A DNA stretch of 9,717 nt. Origin: an uncultured Oscillibacter sp. (GTDB taxonomy: Bacteria; Bacillota; Clostridia; Oscillospirales; Oscillospiraceae). The notes under the pieces are model-generated. The model made no database searches. It worked only from the letters and a program-made list of their open reading frames with translations, and was not told where the DNA came from. Below, piece by piece: positions 5,449-9,717 of the stretch (its first letter is position 1; every line of letters starts with the position of its first letter). Position numbers and translations under genes: made by a program. The stretch is from positions 1-9,717 of the forward strand of contig CAJTZI010000063.1 of the NCBI GenBank assembly GCA_910584075.1, given 5' to 3'.

Positions 5449-8031
5449 TCAGCCCCTCAGCCGGCTCATAACCTGAAACATCTTATGCATGTCCACCGGC
5501 TTTGCCAAATGCTCGTTCATCCCCGCGTCCTTTGCCAGCGCAATATCCTCGTCGAACGCGTTGGCCGACAGCGCAATGATCGGCACGGCCGCCGCGTCCC
5601 TCCGCTCCAGGCTGCGAATCACCCGCGCCGCCTCATATCCGCTCATGACCGGCATCATCAGATCCATGAGCACGCAGTCAAAGGCCCCGGGCTCGGCCGC
5701 CGTGAAGGCGTCCACGGCGGCCCTCCCGTCGCTGGCCGTCACGACCTCCACCCCCGCGCCCCGGAGAATGTACTCCACAATTTCACAGTTGATCTCGTTG
5801 TCCTCCACCAGAAGCACCCGCATCCCGGCAATGTTGTCCGGCATGCTCCAAGCCTCGCCGGCGGACGCGCCGCTCTCCGCCTCGCCGGCCCGCAGGGGGA
5901 GCGTAATCTGAACCACGCTTCCTCTGCCCACACGGCTGTCGATCTCCACCGCGCCCTTCATCTGGTCGACCAGCTTCTTGACGATGGACATGCCCAGCCC
6001 GACGCCGTTATAGTTTGTACGCGCCCCCTGGTGCTCCTGTGTGAACGGCTCAAAGATGTGCGCTTTGAAGTCCTCCCCAATGCCGATGCCGGTGTCCTCG
6101 ACGACAAACCGGCACTCCGCCGTCCCCGCCTGGAAGGAGGCCTCCTCCGCCCGGACAAAAACCGCGCCGTGGGGCCGGTTATAGCGGAGCGCGTTGTCAA
6201 TGACGTTCGTCAGAATCTGCTTCAGATGCAGCGGATTTCCAACGACCCTGCTGTGCCGCAGACCGGAATCCTCCAGCTCCAGCCGGATGCCCCGCTCCTC
6301 CGCCAGGGGGGAGAGAATCGTGATGCAGTCCTCCAGCGCGTCATGGAGGTCAAAGGGCTCCTCCACCGCCGCAAGCCGTCCGCTCTCCAGCTTGCTGACC
6401 TGCAGCACATCGTTCACCAGAGACAGAAGATGCTCCGTCGACACGCGGATCTTTTTCCGGCACGCCCGCTGCCGCTCCGGGTCGTCCTGGCTCCTTTCCA
6501 GAATGGCCAGCATCCCCAGAATCCCGTTGATCGGCGTGCGGAGATCGTGGGACATGTGGGAGAGAAATTCACTTTTGGTGGAGTTCGCCTGCCGCACCCG
6601 CTCCAGAAGCTCCATGATGGACTGCTCCTGCTTCCTTCGCGTCACCATCGTCTCCGTGATGTCCTGATGGTATCCGTTCAGGCTGACGCCGGCTTTTTTG
6701 AAGCTCCTGTCCGGTACGCCGCCGCAGCGGACGTAGATCTTTCCCAATTCCGGATGGTTCCAGGGATATACCACCTCAGAGCGCCCGCTCTTCAGCATCT
6801 CCTGTACGGATTCCTCCACCATCTCCACATAGTCCGGCTCAATGCCTGCAAACCAGTGCCGGTAGCACGCCTCCGGCCCGATTTCGTCCGGCACGCCCAG
6901 GAGGATCCGCATGGTCCGGTCCGCGTACATTCTCGGCGGGCAGCCGTCCTCCAGCTCAATTGTCCAGATTCCGGTCCGGGCGCCCTCCAGAATGTCCTCA
7001 AGACTCTGCCGCGCCTCCAGCTTGTATTTCTCTTCCTGCTCCACCAGGGCGTTGACGTCCCGCAGTGCGAAAATCGCGCAGTTCTCCGCCGCCGTCTCCT
7101 CCGTGGCGGAAAAATGGAGCTCCAGGTGCTTCAGCCCCCAGGCGCTGTCCTTCACCTGGTACCGGACGGAGAACTTTTTCTTGCTCCTGAGCCGGGCGAG
7201 CACATAGCGCTTCTCTGTCACCGTGCGGAGCCGCTCCTGGTCCCGGGGGACCACGCACGCGGCAATATACCGCTCCACAGCCGCCGCGTAGCCCTCCTGA
7301 AAACAGGCCGCCCAATCCATGCCCAGCCGTTCGCTGCTGCGGTAAACCTTGCACTCGCCCGTGTCGAAGTTCACCTCATAGATGCCCAGGTAGTCCACGC
7401 TGAGGGCGTGGAGCACGGTATAGCTCCGCTTTTGGAGCTCCCGGACCAGGTTGCGCCGCTTCAGGGAGGATACAATAAAATACGCCGCGGTCTGGAGCAT
7501 GTTCGACGTGTACTCCAGAGACCGCACGGGGGGATTGTCCACGCCGTAAAAGCCGATGATCCTTTCGCCGTCATACAGGGGAACCACCACCAGGGAGTGA
7601 ACCCCCTGCCGCTTCAGGTTCTCATACTGAAGCGGGTCCGTCTCCCGAATATCCTCCAGGCTTTCAATGACGATATGCTTGCCGACGCTGAACTTCCGGT
7701 ACCAGCTTGCGCACACCTCCGGGGGGACGTTTTGGAGGCTCTCCTTTTCCGGCTCCACCCCGTCGGCCGCCCATTCGTAGGTGTTGTCGTCGCCGCCGGC
7801 CTCGTTCTGCTCGAATATATACGTCCGCTCCCCGTTCAGCGCCTTCCCCAGATGCTCCAGCAGCACCTCCAGGGACTGATCCGGCGTTTCCTCCAGCAGG
7901 GCAACGCGAAGGCCCTCGTTGATGACGGCCTCCAGATTCTGAACGCTGCGCATGCCGCCGTGCTGCTCGCCGGCCCCGGCAGCCGGAGCGCCCTCCCCGG
8001 TCCGTTTCAAACGTTCCCCTACATACTCCAT
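5449..8031 (-). CDS. Soluble hybrid sensor histidine kinase, GAF-PAS-PAS-HisKA-HATPase-REC
   Basis: The frame stays open to an ATG at 8088, but the better start is ATG 8031. GGAGG (8040-8044) lies 8 bases before it, while the ATGs at 8088 and 8046 have no Shine-Dalgarno sequence. This gives 860 residues. There is no membrane segment, so it is cytoplasmic. Numbered from 8031: GAF-like domain about 32-191 (SLVVVPLYDGERIIGFYGVDN); PAS-like regions about 199-330 (DYLGIYEVNFDTGECKVYR) and 340-465 (ending GYHQDITE, a PAC-type end); HisKA box SHMSHDLRTPINGIL with His495; N-box Asn613 (DNALRYN); DTGIGIG 646-652; GVGLGM 676-681; receiver about 735-857 with VEDNE, Asp790 (LMDLMMP), Ser822 and Lys844. 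All catalytic residues are present. It should sense a cytoplasmic signal, phosphorylate itself and pass the group to its own receiver, then to an unidentified HPt partner. It is first in a likely two-gene operon with the membrane kinase. GAF and PAS ligands cannot be read from the sequence. Confidence 0.92.
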   Translation of the reverse strand: MEYVGERLKRTGEGAPAAGAGEQHGGMRSVQNLEAVINEGLRVALLEETPDQSLEVLLEHLGKALNGERTYIFEQNEAGGDDNTYEWAADGVEPEKESLQNVPPEVCASWYRKFSVGKHIVIESLEDIRETDPLQYENLKRQGVHSLVVVPLYDGERIIGFYGVDNPPVRSLEYTSNMLQTAAYFIVSSLKRRNLVRELQKRSYTVLHALSVDYLGIYEVNFDTGECKVYRSSERLGMDWAACFQEGYAAAVERYIAACVVPRDQERLRTVTEKRYVLARLRSKKKFSVRYQVKDSAWGLKHLELHFSATEETAAENCAIFALRDVNALVEQEEKYKLEARQSLEDILEGARTGIWTIELEDGCPPRMYADRTMRILLGVPDEIGPEACYRHWFAGIEPDYVEMVEESVQEMLKSGRSEVVYPWNHPELGKIYVRCGGVPDRSFKKAGVSLNGYHQDITETMVTRRKQEQSIMELLERVRQANSTKSEFLSHMSHDLRTPINGILGMLAILERSQDDPERQRACRKKIRVSTEHLLSLVNDVLQVSKLESGRLAAVEEPFDLHDALEDCITILSPLAEERGIRLELEDSGLRHSRVVGNPLHLKQILTNVIDNALRYNRPHGAVFVRAEEASFQAGTAECRFVVEDTGIGIGEDFKAHIFEPFTQEHQGARTNYNGVGLGMSIVKKLVDQMKGAVEIDSRVGRGSVVQITLPLRAGEAESGASAGEAWSMPDNIAGMRVLLVEDNEINCEIVEYILRGAGVEVVTASDGRAAVDAFTAAEPGAFDCVLMDLMMPVMSGYEAARVIRSLERRDAAAVPIIALSANAFDEDIALAKDAGMNEHLAKPVDMHKMFQVMSRLRG

Positions 8032-8044
8032 ATGTCTGTCCTCC
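8032..8044 (-). promoter_or_regulatory. Ribosome binding site that decides the soluble-kinase start
   Basis: GGAGG (8044 to 8040 on the minus strand) is followed by 8 bases and ATG 8031. The in-frame upstream ATG at 8088 is preceded by a CTCCTC-type sequence, and the ATG at 8046 by nothing purine-rich. Translation therefore most likely begins at 8031, 19 codons inside the longest frame. Confidence 0.75.
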
Positions 8045-8184
8045 ATACTGACCGGTATCCGGCCATAGTTGCCGCAGCGGCTTTCCATGTGCAGAGGAGA
8101 TTTCTGGAAAGCGCTGTTTCACAATGCCGGAATTCTTCCGCCTTGCTCCAGCAGCTCCACCGCAGAGATCAGAAAATCTGTGTC

Positions 8185-8214
8185 ATAATACCATGTACGC
8201 CCCGATCATGTCAA
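8185..8214 (-). promoter_or_regulatory. Promoter of the histidine-kinase operon
   Basis: On the minus strand there is a perfect -35 TTGACA (8214-8209), an 18-base spacer, and -10 TATTAT (8190-8185). The -10 is preceded by TGG, which gives an extended TGn element. The predicted start is near 8178, leaving a 5' leader of about 145 nt before ATG 8031. It is divergent from the MATE promoter about 70 bases away. No operator repeat is obvious between them. Confidence 0.75.
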
Positions 8215-8283
8215 TAATATGCAGGAGAAAACTGTATGCGGCAGCGGGCGGAGAAAATTGTGCGGCGGATCCGGCCTGAAGGG

Positions 8284-8311
8284 TTGCATTACCGGCGGAT
8301 TGTGGTATGAT
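8284..8311 (+). promoter_or_regulatory. Promoter of the MATE transporter gene
   Basis: There is a -35 TTGCAT (8284-8289), a 16-base spacer, and -10 TATGAT (8306-8311). TGG stands directly before the -10, making it an extended -10. Transcription would start near 8318, giving a leader of about 220 nt before the transporter ATG at 8539. Confidence 0.65.
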
Positions 8312-8317
8312 GGATGT

Positions 8318-8455
8318 GCCGTAAGCGAACCGCCGGTCCGAACGGGGCCTCTGCCAGGAGCGCCGGACAGACAGAGGCAGGGACCACAGCGCCGCCCCCT
8401 TGACCGTGCGGCGCAATGAGGGGGATTTGGTCCGGCAATTTTTTGGTTTTATTTT
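8318..8455 (+). promoter_or_regulatory. Structured leader RNA with alternative helices and T tract (riboswitch or attenuator candidate)
   Basis: Several perfect complementary pairs compete for the same bases. Helix A: 8335-8339 (GGTCC) with 8381-8385. Nested helix B: 8347-8353 (GCCTCTG) with 8372-8378. Helix C: 8381-8386 (GGACCA) with 8428-8433, enclosing helix D, 8389-8395 (GCGCCGC) with 8408-8414. Helix E: 8362-8368 (GCCGGAC) with 8430-8436, just before the T tract. Bases 8396-8400 (CCCCT) in the loop of D can also pair with 8419-8423, which would form a pseudoknot. TTTTTT (8439-8444) and TTTT-A-TTTT follow. Helices A and C are mutually exclusive, as are C and E. This is the pattern of a leader that switches between termination and read-through. 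It matches no riboswitch class I know. The T tract lies 5 bases past helix C, which is not ideal for termination; helix E fits better. Confidence 0.5.
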
Positions 8456-8466
8456 ATGCGCGCAAG

Positions 8467-8519
8467 GGCAGCTGGGCGGCCTGTGGCCGTCCAGCTGCCT
8501 CGCCGCCCGGAGGCGGCGA
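8467..8519 (+). promoter_or_regulatory. Two tandem GC-rich hairpins just before the MATE ribosome binding site
   Basis: Hairpin 1 pairs 8467-8481 with 8485-8499. That is 15 consecutive pairs with one G-T wobble and loop TGT. Hairpin 2 begins at the next base: 8500-8507 (TCGCCGCC) pairs perfectly with 8512-8519, loop CGGA. The Shine-Dalgarno AAAGGAG starts 3 bases later (8522) and the ATG is at 8539. No T tract follows on either strand, so these are not terminators. They could protect the mRNA, insulate the start site from the upstream leader, or bind a protein. The loops do not match the ACGR loops of the two-hairpin guanidine-II riboswitch. Confidence 0.6.
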
Positions 8520-8538
8520 AGAAAGGAGCTGATGCTGT

Positions 8539-9717
8539 ATGTTCCGTGCTCTCCGCCGGGAGCCCGGCTTTTACCGCAGGCTGTGGGTCCTCTCACTGCC
8601 GATCATCCTGCAAAATATGATCACCACCTCCCTGGGATTCGCGGACACCTTTATGGTGGGGCTGCTGGGGAACGCGGAGATGGCGGCGGTAACGGCGGCC
8701 AACGTGCCCATTTTTATCATCCAGGTGGTGATCTTCGGATTCCAGAGCGGGATGGCCGTGCTGGTCAGCCAGTACTGGGGCCGGGGAGATGTGGACAACA
8801 TCAACCGGTGTATGGGGGTGGCCCTGTACGCCGTCACAGGGTTCTCCACCCTCATCGCGCTGACCACCTTCCTCTTCCCCGCCCAGGTGCTGGGGCTGAT
8901 TACGCCCAACCGGCAGCTGGTGGAGCTGGCGGTGCGGTATATCCAGATCGTGGGCTTCTCCTACATCTTCAACGGCATCAGCAGCATCTACGCCGGGGTG
9001 CAGAGGAGTACGGAGTACCCGGCCTTTGGGATGCTGCTGTTCGCCATCTCCATGTGTGTGAACACCTTCCTCAACTTCGTGCTCATCTTCGGCAAGTTCG
9101 GCGCGCCGGCGATGGGCATCACCGGGGCGGCGGTGGCGACCTTCACCAGCCGGGTGGTGGAATTCGCGGTGGCGGCGGGCTTCGCCCTGTGGAACAAGCG
9201 GCTGCCCCTGCGCTGGGGCTGCATCCTGCGGCCGGGGCGGAGCATTCTGCGGGGGTTCGTGAAGTACTCCACCCCCGTGGTGTGCAACGAGGCCATGTGG
9301 AGCATCGGCACCTCCATGCTCACCGTCATCATGGGCCACATGGCCAACAGCCAGGACATGCTGGCGGCCTACGCCCTCATCGGCAGCATCGACAAGCTCT
9401 CCACCGTGGTCTGCTTCGGCATCGCCGCCTCCGCCGCCGTCATCGTGGGCAAGGAGATCGGCCAGGGGCGGGATAAGGAGCACGTGTTCTCTGTCAGCTG
9501 GACGCTGCTGCTGGTGTCCATGTTTGTCGGCGCCTTTGTGATGGTCTTGCTGCTGATCCTGCTGCCCACCTTCTTCCGGCCGGTGCTGTTCCCCCTGTTC
9601 AAGCTCAGCCCCGGCGCCACCCAGGCGGCGGTCTACCTCGCGGTGGTCTACGCCCTGTTCATGCCCATGCGGTCCTTCGACATCACCAACATCACCGGCG
9701 TGCTCCGGGCCGGCGGC
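8539..9717 (+). CDS. MATE-family multidrug/cation efflux transporter (partial, C-terminus off window)
   Basis: The frame is open for 393 codons from ATG 8539 to the window edge. Start choice: AAAGGAG (8522-8528) lies 10 bases upstream. The other nearby ATG (8532) is in a different frame. The protein is very hydrophobic with repeated membrane segments. It opens with LWVLSLPIILQNMITTSLGFADTFMVG (about 15-41), typical of the first MATE helix, followed by GLLGNAEMAAVTAAN. A second half begins near residue 236 (FVKYSTPVVCNEAMW, 240-254), repeating the helix-Pro pattern of the first and matching the two-bundle duplication of the family. MATE proteins have about 450 residues, so some 60 are missing. 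They are inner-membrane antiporters that use a Na+ or H+ gradient to export drugs or organic cations; the substrate here is unknown. It is transcribed divergently from the kinase operon behind a long structured leader. Confidence 0.92.
   Translation, partial: MFRALRREPGFYRRLWVLSLPIILQNMITTSLGFADTFMVGLLGNAEMAAVTAANVPIFIIQVVIFGFQSGMAVLVSQYWGRGDVDNINRCMGVALYAVTGFSTLIALTTFLFPAQVLGLITPNRQLVELAVRYIQIVGFSYIFNGISSIYAGVQRSTEYPAFGMLLFAISMCVNTFLNFVLIFGKFGAPAMGITGAAVATFTSRVVEFAVAAGFALWNKRLPLRWGCILRPGRSILRGFVKYSTPVVCNEAMWSIGTSMLTVIMGHMANSQDMLAAYALIGSIDKLSTVVCFGIAASAAVIVGKEIGQGRDKEHVFSVSWTLLLVSMFVGAFVMVLLLILLPTFFRPVLFPLFKLSPGATQAAVYLAVVYALFMPMRSFDITNITGVLRAGG

Noticed and set aside
4178..5476. A 432-codon open frame on the plus strand opposite the membrane kinase
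   Set aside because: Same cause: low-complexity composition, no motifs, and it lies fully antisense to a well-supported gene.
5485..8217. A 910-codon open frame on the plus strand opposite the soluble kinase
   Set aside because: The antisense frame stays open because of GC3 bias in the real gene. Its translation is Arg/His/Leu/Val-rich without domains, while the minus strand encodes an intact kinase.
8318..8455. T-box leader before the MATE gene
   Set aside because: The conserved T-box core (GGTGGNACCGCG type) is absent, and the downstream gene is not an aminoacyl-tRNA or amino-acid gene.
8467..8519. Guanidine-II (mini-ykkC) riboswitch made of two hairpins
   Set aside because: That class needs ACGR loops on two short hairpins. 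Here the loops are TGT and CGGA, and the first stem is far too long.
8183..8596. A 137-codon minus-strand frame across the divergent promoter region
   Set aside because: It overlaps both promoters, the MATE leader and the MATE start. Its composition is Arg/Ser/Pro-rich with no recognisable motif.
8593..9483. A 296-codon minus-strand frame opposite the MATE gene
   Set aside because: His/Gly/Asp-rich antisense translation typical of a shadow of a GC-rich membrane protein gene.

Overview
The window looks like chromosome of a GC-rich gut Clostridium-type Firmicute (Oscillospiraceae or a similar lineage). This is an inference from four things: high GC with strong GC3 bias, AGGAG-type ribosome binding sites, sigma-A style promoters with extended -10 elements, and multidomain hybrid histidine kinases typical of such organisms. 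No rRNA, tRNA, insertion sequence, phage gene or CRISPR array is visible.

Layout. Four genes lie on the minus strand and one on the plus strand. At the left edge (1-1875, minus) is a nearly complete FtsX/MacB-type ABC permease whose C-terminal end runs off the window. Sixty bases upstream of it is a small secreted or lipid-anchored cysteine-rich protein (1936-2349, minus) with a duplicated CxxC module. Its upstream region (2350-2806) holds a sigma-A promoter, an intrinsic terminator only about 25 bases after the predicted transcription start, and a further hairpin. Next come two hybrid sensor histidine kinases in one likely operon. A soluble GAF-PAS-PAS-kinase-receiver protein (5449-8031) is followed after 68 bases by a membrane dCache-type kinase with two C-terminal receivers (2807-5380). 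The first of those receivers has lost its phosphoacceptor. A hairpin terminator follows at 2748-2787.

The region 8032-8538 is a divergent regulatory region. A minus-strand promoter (8185-8214) reads into the kinase operon and a plus-strand promoter (8284-8311) reads into a MATE-family efflux transporter (8539 to the window end, partial). The transporter has a leader of about 220 nt with several mutually exclusive helices, a T tract, and two perfect GC-rich hairpins just before the Shine-Dalgarno sequence. This is the strongest candidate for an undescribed regulatory element.

How they may work together (inference). The kinases form a signalling pair without an HPt domain or DNA-binding output here, so their phosphoryl groups must go to partners elsewhere. 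The MATE pump is transcribed away from them and appears to be controlled through its RNA leader. The cysteine-rich protein and the permease may form an envelope export or sensing unit, presumably with an ATPase beyond the left edge.
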